This document shows positions 1 to 5,592 of a stretch of 7,818 nucleotides of DNA, one piece after another. A program made the translations under genes and the position numbers. The stretch lies in NCBI GenBank assembly GCA_031258625.1, contig JAIRMO010000211.1, positions 1 through 7,818 on the forward strand. Direction: 5' to 3'. The notes under the pieces are model-generated. The model made no database searches. It was not told the origin of the DNA and worked only from the letters and a program-made list of their open reading frames with translations. Source of the stretch: Spirochaetaceae bacterium. Its GTDB lineage: Bacteria > Spirochaetota > Spirochaetia > Treponematales > Breznakiellaceae. The first letter of the stretch is position 1. Each line of letters opens with the position of its first letter.

Positions 1-55
1 CGCTTATATGACTGGTTCCAATTTGATCATTGATGGAGGATGGACGGCATGGTAG
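1..55 (+). CDS. C-terminal end of a short-chain dehydrogenase/reductase (partial)
   Basis: Reading from base 2, the window opens in frame with the residues AYMTGSNLIIDGGWTAW and a TAG stop at 53-55. The pattern MTG-x-x-L-x-I-DGGW is the usual C-terminal signature of classical NAD(P)-dependent short-chain dehydrogenases (FabG-like fold), where it ends the Rossmann domain near the substrate pocket. Only 17 residues are visible, so the substrate cannot be named. The stop codon overlaps the nanA start by 7 bases, and the two GGA codons of the DGGW motif form the nanA ribosome binding site, so the two genes are almost certainly in one operon and translationally coupled. By inference, the enzyme may act on a sugar or sugar acid in the same pathway as the aldolase. 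Family assignment is good for so short a piece; the role is unknown. Confidence 0.75.
   Translation, partial: AYMTGSNLIIDGGWTAW
35..40 (+). promoter_or_regulatory. Ribosome binding site that sets the nanA start
   Basis: GGAGGA lies 8 bases before the ATG at 49. It overlaps the alternative ATG at 40, so that upstream codon cannot use it. This decides the nanA start at 49. The site is built from the glycine codons of the preceding dehydrogenase. Confidence 0.8.
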
Positions 56-930
56 CTCTCAACAAAACCGGTATTTATTCGGCGCTTTTTACCCCATTTA
101 ACGCGGAAGGGGAGCCGGACATGGAAAAACTCCGTGTGCTTATCCGTTATGAATTGAAACAAGGGGTGGAAGGTTTTTACTGCTGCGGCTCTTCCGGAGA
201 AGGACTCCTCCTGGAACCGGAGGAACGGAAAAAAATAATTGAGATTGTTGCGGATGAGGTTGGGAGCAAAGCGCCTTTTGTTGTACATACCGGCGCGCTG
301 AGTACCCGTACCGCCGTCGATCTTTCGACCCACGCAAAAAAGCACGGCGCCGCCGCGGTTTCACTGATTCCTCCTATTTATTATCATTACGCTATTGGAG
401 AAATTGAGGGTTACTATATGGATGTGGTAAACGCGGTGGACATCGGGGTTATTGTTTATAACATTCCGCAGTTTACGGGAATTGCTTTTTCCCAAAAAAA
501 CGTCTTTTTACAGGACCCGCGGATCATCGGTATTAAACACACCTCAATAAATCTTTTTGATATGGAAAGGATCCGCCGGTTTTTTCCCGACAAGATCATA
601 TTTAACGGCTATGATGAAATTTGGTGCTGCGGCCTTACCATGGGAGCGGATGCCATCATCGGAACCATGGTAAATATTTTCCCCAAACTCTTTAGGCAGA
701 TCCGGGAGGAAGTCCGCAACGGGGATATTCAAAAAGCCCGGGAATTGCAGCATCAGCTTAATGACTTCGTTGAGGTTGTAGTGGAAGCTGGCATATTCCC
801 CGGCGCCAAATACAGTATGAGCCTTCTGGGGATTGACCTGGGACCGTGCCGTAAGCCCTTTGCGCCCCTCGGCGTTGAAAGCAAAAAAAAGGTCGAAGCG
901 GCGCTGGAAAAAGTCCGGCCCTGGCTATAA
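49..930 (+). CDS. nanA: N-acetylneuraminate lyase (DapA/NAL family aldolase)
   Basis: This cytoplasmic class I aldolase cleaves N-acetylneuraminate to N-acetylmannosamine and pyruvate, the first step of sialic acid catabolism. With the ATG at 49 the protein is 293 residues, close to the roughly 297 of E. coli NanA, and its first residues (KTGIYSALFTPF) align with that enzyme. Visible motifs are GSSGE (47-51, pyruvate carboxylate binding), YNIP with Tyr137, the Schiff-base lysine Lys163 in GIKHTS, and NGYDEI (186-191), whose Asp and Glu bind the sugar side chain in E. coli NanA. A CRKPF segment near the C-terminus is also shared. One position differs: the serine contacting the glycerol tail in E. 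coli (Ser208) is Thr206 here. The gene overlaps the upstream dehydrogenase, so expression comes from that operon. The DapA superfamily also contains sugar-acid aldolases, and the dehydrogenase partner leaves that open, but the NGYDE and YNIP motifs favour sialic acid. Confidence 0.83.
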   Translation: MVALNKTGIYSALFTPFNAEGEPDMEKLRVLIRYELKQGVEGFYCCGSSGEGLLLEPEERKKIIEIVADEVGSKAPFVVHTGALSTRTAVDLSTHAKKHGAAAVSLIPPIYYHYAIGEIEGYYMDVVNAVDIGVIVYNIPQFTGIAFSQKNVFLQDPRIIGIKHTSINLFDMERIRRFFPDKIIFNGYDEIWCCGLTMGADAIIGTMVNIFPKLFRQIREEVRNGDIQKARELQHQLNDFVEVVVEAGIFPGAKYSMSLLGIDLGPCRKPFAPLGVESKKKVEAALEKVRPWL

Positions 931-996
931 TCGGCGCCGTATAACTTACCGCTGTTCGTTGCGTTTGTTCCAAGGCCCGGTGGGAATTTGAGGGCA

Positions 997-1022
997 GGCG
1001 GTTCGTCTAAAACCGCCGCTTT
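997..1022 (+). terminator. Hairpin after nanA, weak candidate terminator
   Basis: GGCGGTT (997-1003) and AACCGCC (1011-1017) form a perfect 7-bp stem with a 7-base loop, followed by GCTTTC. It is the only clear hairpin between nanA and the metE promoter and could end the dehydrogenase-nanA transcript. The T tract is poor, so it may be just a dispersed palindrome. The rest of 931-1110 shows no gene. Confidence 0.35.
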
Positions 1023-1118
1023 CACGGGCGGGGAAGGGTGGGCGGACCTTGCCCCGAAGATCTTCTAGGCGTCTTTTCTCTTTATGCCTATTTAAACTTT
1101 GAATTACTGACTGTCCCC

Positions 1119-1149
1119 TTGACTATCTTCCCGATGAACCGCATAGTAT
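1119..1149 (+). promoter_or_regulatory. Candidate sigma-70 promoter for the riboswitch-metE transcript
   Basis: TTGACT (1119-1124) resembles a -35 box. TAGTAT (1144-1149) lies 19 bases later, or CATAGT (1142-1147) at the ideal 17 bases. The local sequence is AT-rich (TTTAAACTTT just upstream). Transcription from here would begin close to the 5' strand of riboswitch helix P1, which is the expected arrangement. The boxes are imperfect. Confidence 0.5.
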
Positions 1150-1151
1150 AG

Positions 1152-1365
1152 GTGTATATTTCAAAGGAAGTGAGGTCGGACCCCGCGGGGGCCGGTAATC
1201 CTCCGCTATCCCGTAACTGTAACCGGGGTTGGTTCCGTCATAACAGCCACTGGCCGGAAATGGCCGGGAAGACTGACGGAACGGAATTGGCTGTCAAAAG
1301 GAGGGCCGCGGGCTGCCGCGGTTCAGGCTGCCGTTCCCCCCGTAAGCCAGGAGACTTTGGTATAC
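1152..1365 (+). ncRNA. Cobalamin riboswitch aptamer upstream of metE
   Basis: This RNA element should bind adenosyl- or other cobalamin and control metE in cis. Conserved blocks appear in the right order: AAAGGAAGTGAGG (1163-1175); AATCCTC (1197-1203), whose CCTC can pair with that GAGG; CCCGTAACTGTAA (1210-1222), the B12-box core; GCCACTGG (1246-1253); GGGAAG (1266-1271); and AGCCAGGAGAC (1345-1355), the 3' core. Supporting helices are GTTCCGTC (1232-1239) with GACGGAAC (1275-1282) and CTGGCC (1250-1255) with GGCCGG (1262-1267), loop GGAAAT. The closing P1 helix can form between 1152-1157 and 1360-1365 using two G-U pairs. A variable hairpin with CCGCGG arms sits near 1306-1320. Placing this class ahead of the B12-independent methionine synthase is a known regulatory logic: high B12 lets the cell use MetH, so metE is turned off. 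The exact ends are estimated by eye. Confidence 0.92.
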
Positions 1366-1373
1366 AGAAGATT

Positions 1374-1408
1374 CCGGGGGGATTTCCCCAGGGATTTTCC
1401 CGGTTTTT
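1374..1408 (+). terminator. Candidate riboswitch expression platform (intrinsic terminator)
   Basis: Nine bases after the aptamer, CCGGG (1374-1378) can pair with CCCGG (1399-1403), enclosing or competing with GGGG/CCCC (1378-1381 with 1386-1389). A compact alternative is CC-GGGA (1388-1394, one bulged A) with TCCC-GG (1398-1403). All options end directly before TTTTT (1404-1408). This fits an OFF-switch working by premature termination. The downstream GGGGAA (1432-1437) is complementary to TTCCCC (1384-1389) and could form the competing antiterminator. No sequence obviously sequesters the metE ribosome binding site, which also favours the terminator model. The pairing is an inference. Confidence 0.5.
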
Positions 1409-1465
1409 CCGCGGCCTCGTGGATTGGGCCCGGGGAATTTGGTTTTTGGCAGGTTTATTTTCTCG

Positions 1466-1481
1466 TTTTCCGTGAGGAAAA
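1466..1481 (+). other. GNRA-loop hairpin in the metE leader
   Basis: TTTTCC (1466-1471) and GGAAAA (1476-1481) form a 6-bp stem closed by GTGA, a stable GNRA-type tetraloop as RNA. It lies between the riboswitch platform and the metE start and just precedes a minimal open frame, ATG at 1484 to TAA at 1504 (MPAGQV). It could stabilise or tune the leader, or be chance. Confidence 0.3.
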
Positions 1482-1517
1482 GTATGCCGGCGGGACAGGT
1501 GTAACCGGTTCAGCGGC

Positions 1518-1524
1518 AAAGGAG
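1518..1524 (+). promoter_or_regulatory. metE ribosome binding site
   Basis: AAAGGAG lies 6 bases before the ATG at 1531. It sets the metE start there and excludes an upstream in-frame ATG at 1357, which falls inside the riboswitch. Confidence 0.85.
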
Positions 1525-1530
1525 TTTTTC

Positions 1531-3813
1531 ATGGCCCTAAGAACGCTTATTAACGGATTTCCCCGGATAGGGGAAAACAGGGAACTCAAAAAAGTTTTGG
1601 AGAATTATTGGGCTCATAAGGTTCCCTTTGACAGCGTCGAAGAAACCGCCGCGGCGCTGCGGAGAAAGCATTGGCGTTTACAGAAAGACGCGGGCATTGA
1701 TTTTATTAGTTCCAATGATTTCAGCCTTTATGACAATATGCTTGATACAATAGTAATGCTCAACGCGATCCCGGAGCGGTTTGCTGGAATAACGGATAAA
1801 AACGAACGCTACTTTGCCATGGCCCGGGGAAACGGAAGGGCCGCCGCCATGGAAATGACTAAATGGTTTAATACCAATTACCATTTTATCGTACCCGAAT
1901 TGAGGGATGACATGGTTTTTCAGCTTGAACCGGAAAAGATAGTGTCCGAATACCGGGAAGCAAAGGCGATGGGGATAACCACCAAGATAAACCTCATCGG
2001 CCCGTTGACGTTTTTGGAGCTTTCAAAAACAAAAGACGGAGATGATTCCTTCAAGTATCTTCATAAGATAATGCCCGTTTATAAGCAGTTGCTGGAAGAA
2101 ATAGCAAAACTGGACGAATCCGTATATGTGCAATTTGACGAACCCGGGTTTGTCAAAAATCCTTCCGGCAGGATGCTTTCCCTTATCCAGGCAAGTTACA
2201 AAGAACTGGCCGCGGTAAGCGGCGGGGTCAAAATTATCGTAACAAGCTATTTTGAACATTCCGTTGAGGCGACAAAGCTGCTTTGCGACACCCCGATCTG
2301 GGGCATCGGTCTTGATTTCGTGTATGGCAGCCGCAATCTTGAGGAATTGGAGTGCGCCGCTTCCCGGCACGTTGTCGCCGGTGTGGTGGACGGGCGGAAT
2401 ATTTGGCGCGGCGATATTTCGGCAAGCCTGGAACTGCTTGAAGGGATAAACAAGACGGTTCCCAGGGAACGGCTCGTTGTTTCCACAAGCTGTTCCCTTC
2501 TCCATAGTCCCTACTCGGTAAAAAACGAGCCCGAAAGCGCAATCAAGAAATATCTGGCCTTTGCCTGTGAAAAGGTGGAAGAAGTTTCCCTCCTGGCAAA
2601 GTTGTTTTCTTCCGGCGGTCTTTCTGAAGCGGAAAAATCTTTAATTGAGGAAAACAAGGGGCGTATATTATCCGGTTCCAATCCCTTGCTGATAAAAAAC
2701 GCTCCGGCGGCGGAAAGGCCGGCGAAGTCCCCCGGAAAATCCCGGACGGGAACGTATGCGGAACGGATCGTCATTCAAAGGGATCGGCTCAACCTCCCCC
2801 TGCTGCCGGCCACCACTATCGGGAGTTTTCCCCAGACTCCCGAATTAAGAAAAGCAAGAAGCGATTACCGCAAGGGCGGCATATCGGGCGCCGATTATGA
2901 AAAGGCGCTCAAAAAATACATTGACCACTGTGTCGCGTTCCAGGAGGAAATTGGCCTGGACGTTTTAGTCCACGGGGAACCGGAACGGAACGACATGGTA
3001 GAATATTTTGGGGAGCTTCTGGAAGGATTTCATTTTACTCAGAATGGCTGGGTTCAAAGCTACGGCTCCCGTTGCGTTAAGCCGCCGGTTATTTTCGGCG
3101 ACATCAGCCGGCCGGAACCGATGACGGTAAGATGGATAAGTTACGCCCAAAGCAGAACAAAGAAGCCCATGAAAGGTATGCTGACCGGCCCGGTTACCAT
3201 TCTTAACTGGTCTTTTGTCAGGAACGATATTCCCCGTTCAGCGGTGGCAATGCAGATAGCCCTTGCCCTGAGCGATGAAATCGTTGATTTACAGAAGGCC
3301 GGCATACGCATAATCCAGGTTGACGAGGCGGCCTTTCGGGAGGGCTATCCCCTGCGGAAAGAAAACATCGGCGAATACGAACAATGGGCCCTCGAAGCCT
3401 TCAGGCTTGCGGTAAGTACCGCGGACCCCTCGACGCAGATACACACCCATATGTGTTACAGTGAATTTAAGGACATCATAAAAACCATCGAGGCGATGGA
3501 CGCCGATGTGATTACCATTGAAACCGCCCGCAGCGGCAATAAGCTCCTCAATGTTTTTAAAGAAACCGCTTACCGGAACGAAATAGGCCCCGGAGTCTAT
3601 GATATTCATTCGCCCCGGATACCATCGACGGCTGAATTCAGGGAGCAGATTTCCGCCCGCCTTGAGGTGGTCGATAAAAAGAAAATGTGGGTCAATCCCG
3701 ATTGCGGCCTGAAAACAAGAAATTGGGAAGAGGTAAGGCCCGCGTTAAAAAACATGGTGGAAGCGGCCCGCTCTATCCGCGGGGAAATTTTACACGCCGC
3801 GGATGTGTCGTGA
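1531..3813 (+). CDS. metE: Cobalamin-independent methionine synthase (5-methyltetrahydropteroyltriglutamate-homocysteine methyltransferase)
   Basis: MetE transfers the methyl group of 5-methyltetrahydrofolate polyglutamate to homocysteine in the cytoplasm, the last step of methionine synthesis, using zinc and no B12. From the ATG at 1531 the product is 760 residues (E. coli MetE is 753). The N-terminal barrel opens with NGFPRIGENRELKK and carries EMTKWFNTNYH; the C-terminal catalytic barrel begins near TTIGSFPQTPELR. The C-terminal half contains the near-invariant stretches HGEPERNDMVEYFGE, NGWVQSYGSRCVKPP and KGMLTGPVTILNWSF. The four zinc ligands are present: His640 and Cys642 (IHTHMCYSEF), Glu664 (ITIETARS) and Cys725 (VNPDCGLKTR), each one position from the E. 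coli numbering. The homocysteine-binding Asp-Glu is in IIQVDEAAFREG. It is a single gene under the upstream cobalamin riboswitch, so it should be repressed by B12. Convergence with the next gene at 20 bp leaves no room for a separate terminator, and I see none. Confidence 0.97.
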   Translation: MALRTLINGFPRIGENRELKKVLENYWAHKVPFDSVEETAAALRRKHWRLQKDAGIDFISSNDFSLYDNMLDTIVMLNAIPERFAGITDKNERYFAMARGNGRAAAMEMTKWFNTNYHFIVPELRDDMVFQLEPEKIVSEYREAKAMGITTKINLIGPLTFLELSKTKDGDDSFKYLHKIMPVYKQLLEEIAKLDESVYVQFDEPGFVKNPSGRMLSLIQASYKELAAVSGGVKIIVTSYFEHSVEATKLLCDTPIWGIGLDFVYGSRNLEELECAASRHVVAGVVDGRNIWRGDISASLELLEGINKTVPRERLVVSTSCSLLHSPYSVKNEPESAIKKYLAFACEKVEEVSLLAKLFSSGGLSEAEKSLIEENKGRILSGSNPLLIKNAPAAERPAKSPGKSRTGTYAERIVIQRDRLNLPLLPATTIGSFPQTPELRKARSDYRKGGISGADYEKALKKYIDHCVAFQEEIGLDVLVHGEPERNDMVEYFGELLEGFHFTQNGWVQSYGSRCVKPPVIFGDISRPEPMTVRWISYAQSRTKKPMKGMLTGPVTILNWSFVRNDIPRSAVAMQIALALSDEIVDLQKAGIRIIQVDEAAFREGYPLRKENIGEYEQWALEAFRLAVSTADPSTQIHTHMCYSEFKDIIKTIEAMDADVITIETARSGNKLLNVFKETAYRNEIGPGVYDIHSPRIPSTAEFREQISARLEVVDKKKMWVNPDCGLKTRNWEEVRPALKNMVEAARSIRGEILHAADVS

Positions 3814-3833
3814 ACTGAATTGGGCGCCGGACA

Positions 3834-5120
3834 CTACCCGAACAGGTTCCGGAAAAACAGCCGGATGGTATCCCGGAGGCGCTTAAAAAAGCTCCCCCGA
3901 TCTATGTCCGAGGCGGCGAGGAGGGGGATACGCCTGAGTTCCCCGGCCTTGTCGTAGAGGACCAGTTCTCCCAGGGGATCGCCGGCGGCCACCGGGGCGA
4001 TCACCGGGTCCTGCCCCTCGATTTCCCAGCGGAGCCCCTCCCCCTGGCCGGTAAGGGCGGTACACTCCAGGGCTTCTCCGGGGAGCAGCTCCAGGGAGTT
4101 GGTCTTCCCCTTCCAGACCCGCGCCGGGGGGATGTCCGGGGGAGGGGGCCGCAGGGTTTTGTAGTGGGCAAAGGCCCAGGCAAGAAGGTTTTCCCCATCG
4201 GCGTTCCGGATCCGGTCCCCGCCGTATTCCGCGGGGGCCCCCAGGATCACCACAATAAAACGGGTGCCCCCCCGTTCCGCGGTCAGGGCGATGTGGTAGC
4301 CCGCCTCGTCGATGTACCCTGTTTTAAGGCCGTCCACCCCTTCAACCCGGTCCAGCAGGGTATTGTGGTTGCGCTGGGTTATGGTATTGGGCCGGTTCCG
4401 GAAAGCCTCCCCCACATTGGCCGGTTTTGGGTAGGCAAACTCCCGTACCGAATGGAATCCCTCCAGAATTTCCGGGTGGAGCCTGAGGTATTCCCGGCAG
4501 AATAGGGCAAATTCCCGGGCGGTGGTGATGTTGTATTCCGATATTCCCGAGGGCTCGGTAAAACGGGTTTTGGTCAGTCCCAGGAAACGGGCCTCCCGGT
4601 TCATCTCCCGGGTAAAGTCCTCCACCGAGGGAAAAAAGAGGAGGGCCGCCGCCACGGCGGCATCGTTTCCCGAAGGGACCGCCAGCCCCAGGAGCAGATC
4701 CCGGATGCTCGCCCGCTGCCCCGGCCCGATAAACATAAGGCTCGACCGGGGGGGCTGGTTCACGGCCCAGCTTTCCCGGGGCAGTTCCCGGACCTCCTCC
4801 AGGGAGACCCCCCGGGCGGCGGCTTCCCGCAGGACCAGGTGGATGGTCATCAGTTTGGTAAGGGACGCGGGGGATATCTCCTCGTCCATGTTTTTCCCGT
4901 AGAGAATGGTCCCCGTTACGGCGTCCAACACCACCGCGGCCCGGGAGCCGATGTCCGGGGCGTCCAGGGCGGGATCCAGGGCCGCCGCGGCAAGGGGACA
5001 CAGGAGCAGGGATATAAAACAACAGACCCAGGCCCGTTTTTTTGCCCGGATTGGGGGTATACATAGACTCTTTCCCAAAACCCGGTTGGTTTCGGGAAAG
5101 ACTACTGAAAATTTGCTCAA
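3834..5120 (-). CDS. dacA: D-alanyl-D-alanine carboxypeptidase, PBP5/6-type (peptidase S11)
   Basis: This penicillin-binding protein removes the terminal D-alanine from peptidoglycan pentapeptides outside the cytoplasmic membrane, limiting crosslinking. The 428-residue product has the three active-site motifs: Ser86-x-x-Lys89 (SLTK), Ser150-Gly-Asn152 (PSGND) and Lys266-Thr-Gly268 (LKTGY). A signal peptide is visible: basic RAKKR (25-29), hydrophobic WVCCFISLLL, and a likely signal peptidase I site after PLAAAA (42-47). After the catalytic domain, residues about 325-400 fit the beta-rich PBP5 C-terminal domain, and the last 19 residues (FFKRLRDTIRLFFRNLFG) look like the amphipathic helix that anchors PBP5 to the membrane. 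The start is TTG at 5120 with GGGAGGG upstream; an in-frame TAA at 5133-5135 rules out a longer protein. The stretch before the basic patch is unusually long, about 24 residues, and partly encoded by a repeat hairpin (5069-5101). The family is certain; which dac letter applies is not. Confidence 0.93.
   Translation of the reverse strand: MSKFSVVFPETNRVLGKSLCIPPIRAKKRAWVCCFISLLLCPLAAAALDPALDAPDIGSRAAVVLDAVTGTILYGKNMDEEISPASLTKLMTIHLVLREAAARGVSLEEVRELPRESWAVNQPPRSSLMFIGPGQRASIRDLLLGLAVPSGNDAAVAAALLFFPSVEDFTREMNREARFLGLTKTRFTEPSGISEYNITTAREFALFCREYLRLHPEILEGFHSVREFAYPKPANVGEAFRNRPNTITQRNHNTLLDRVEGVDGLKTGYIDEAGYHIALTAERGGTRFIVVILGAPAEYGGDRIRNADGENLLAWAFAHYKTLRPPPPDIPPARVWKGKTNSLELLPGEALECTALTGQGEGLRWEIEGQDPVIAPVAAGDPLGELVLYDKAGELRRIPLLAASDIDRGSFFKRLRDTIRLFFRNLFG
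5069..5101. repeat. Repeat hairpin, copy 1 (inside the dacA 5' coding region)
   Basis: TCTTTCCCAAAACC (5069-5082) and GGTTTCGGGAAAGA (5088-5101) form a 14-bp stem, one pair mismatched or wobble depending on strand, around the 5-base loop CGGTT. Sixteen bases (5075-5090) recur exactly, inverted, at 6775-6790 between nagA and nagB, and there too they form a hairpin with the same loop. It encodes roughly residues 7-17 of the carboxypeptidase precursor, upstream of the signal-peptide core. Confidence 0.7.
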
Positions 5121-5124
5121 ATGA

Positions 5125-5131
5125 CCCTCCC
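5125..5131 (-). promoter_or_regulatory. Ribosome binding site for the TTG-started dacA
   Basis: On the minus strand GGGAGGG ends 4 bases before TTG at 5120. No in-frame ATG or GTG lies between the upstream stop (5133-5135) and the signal-peptide core, so this site supports the TTG start. Confidence 0.7.
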
Positions 5132-5198
5132 TTTATTCGATGGGGGTTTAATACCCATAGGCGTTTACTTAAACGCAAGACTGGAAGAATTTATCCGC

Positions 5199-5240
5199 GG
5201 ATTAACGCTGATTTTAGCCTCTTTAATCCGTGAAAATCAG
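5199..5240. repeat. Two interleaved inverted repeats
   Basis: GGATTAA (5199-5205) pairs with TTAATCC (5223-5229), and CTGATTTT (5208-5215) pairs with AAAATCAG (5233-5240). The two pairs are interleaved rather than nested, so an RNA could fold as a pseudoknot. The wording (CCGCGGATTAACGCTGATTTT) resembles dispersed intergenic repeats seen in many bacteria. Confidence 0.6.
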
Positions 5241-5247
5241 GGTAACC

Positions 5248-5287
5248 GGCGGACTTTTCCGCACCGTATACGCATAGCGGGTCCGCC
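5248..5287. repeat. Two-step GC-rich hairpin
   Basis: GGCGGAC (5248-5254) pairs with GTCCGCC (5281-5287). After a 4-T bulge on one side, CCGC (5259-5262) pairs with GCGG (5277-5280), giving an 11-bp stem with a 14-base loop. Confidence 0.6.
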
Positions 5288-5296
5288 CCCCACTCC

Positions 5297-5345
5297 TTGC
5301 ATAAATATACGCAAAGGGTCAGACCCCAACCGTATATTTATGCAA
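5297..5345. repeat. Perfect 15-bp hairpin with GGGTCAGACCC in its loop
   Basis: TTGCATAAATATACG (5297-5311) and CGTATATTTATGCAA (5331-5345) are perfect inverted copies. The 19-base space between them contains GGGT-CAG-ACCC (5316-5326), a second small hairpin. A long stem crowned by a GGGTCAGACCC-like tip resembles REP/REPIN palindromes mobilised by IS200-like (Y1) transposases. No such transposase is in the window. Confidence 0.75.
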
Positions 5346-5366
5346 CCCCCGCCTCCAGAGGGGGTT
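5344..5366. repeat. AACCCCC/GGGGGTT inverted repeat
   Basis: AACCCCC (5344-5350) and GGGGGTT (5360-5366) form a 7-bp stem with a 9-base loop. It abuts and shares two bases with the preceding hairpin. Confidence 0.5.
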
Positions 5367-5482
5367 CCCTTGTTCCCTAAGTAAACGCCTATGGGTTTAA
5401 TACCCCCGCTCCTCTGAAGCGGTTCAATCCTCTGCCGATGATGGCGGGGTAGCAAAACCCCCGTACTATAAATTTCCTCTCG

Positions 5483-5539
5483 AACCAACCATACCCCGTC
5501 CGCTCCGCCTCCCCCGCGATGCGGGCTCTTGGGTTGGTT
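5483..5539. repeat. Inverted repeat with inner hairpin upstream of the nagA promoter
   Basis: AACCAACC (5483-5490) and GGTTGGTT (5532-5539) are perfect 8-bp inverted copies enclosing CCCGC-GAT-GCGGG (5513-5525). The outer right arm runs into the -35 region of the nagA promoter, so it could be an operator or simply another palindrome. A weaker CGGGG/CCCCG pair lies at 5445-5463. The rest of 5408-5482 shows nothing recognisable. Confidence 0.45.
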
Positions 5540-5565
5540 GATTAATTTATTATATAGTATATATT
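5538..5565 (+). promoter_or_regulatory. nagA promoter (sigma-70 type)
   Basis: TTGATT (5538-5543) and TATATT (5560-5565) are separated by 16 bases in an AT-only stretch that contrasts with the GC-rich surroundings. The predicted transcript would start near 5572, giving a leader of about 20 bases that includes the ribosome binding site. The -35 box overlaps the right arm of the AACCAACC/GGTTGGTT repeat. Confidence 0.6.
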
Positions 5566-5592
5566 TTAAGTATCTTGTATAGAGGAGTAACC

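Larger units (their letters stand above)
5142..5407. repeat. Composite palindromic cassette bounded by a 30-bp inverted repeat
   Basis: The arms 5142-5171 and 5378-5407 are inverted copies. Their inner 15 bases (ATAGGCGTTTACTTA on the left) and outer GGGGG match perfectly. The core GGGTTTAATACCC (5144-5156) is present in the opposite sense relative to its arm in the second copy. The 206 bp between the arms hold at least four more inverted repeats, listed separately. The left arm also overlaps a palindrome, GCGTTTA-CT-TAAACGC (5161-5176). No credible gene lies inside; the short open frames there are by-products of the palindromes. No target duplication is visible at the outer edges (ATTCGAT on the left, GCTCCTC on the right). 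It resembles a MITE-like or REP-cluster element. It sits between the divergent dacA and nagA genes. Confidence 0.7.

Noticed and set aside
1152..1475. Open frame of about 107 codons on the + strand across the metE leader
   Set aside because: It covers the cobalamin riboswitch; its apparent coding is a by-product of the structured RNA and has no protein-like features.
1357..1530. In-frame ATG at 1357 that would add 58 residues to MetE
   Set aside because: The extra residues have no MetE similarity, the codons lie in the 3' end of the riboswitch and its platform, and the ATG at 1531 has an excellent ribosome binding site and gives the family's usual length and N-terminus.
3814..3833. Bidirectional terminator between metE and dacA
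   Set aside because: Only 20 bp separate the genes and no stem with a T tract is visible in them.
4342..5178. Long minus-strand open frame overlapping dacA in another frame
   Set aside because: It is rich in Gly, Pro and Arg, typical of a shadow frame in GC-rich DNA, and dacA itself carries all the catalytic motifs.
5142..5407. CRISPR array
   Set aside because: The repeats are inverted and of different sequences; there are no regularly spaced direct repeats.
5121..5488. Open frames of 83-87 codons on both strands inside the palindromic region
   Set aside because: Both read the same palindromes in opposite directions, which is why they share peptides such as PIGVYL and CINIR. Neither has a domain or a convincing ribosome binding site.
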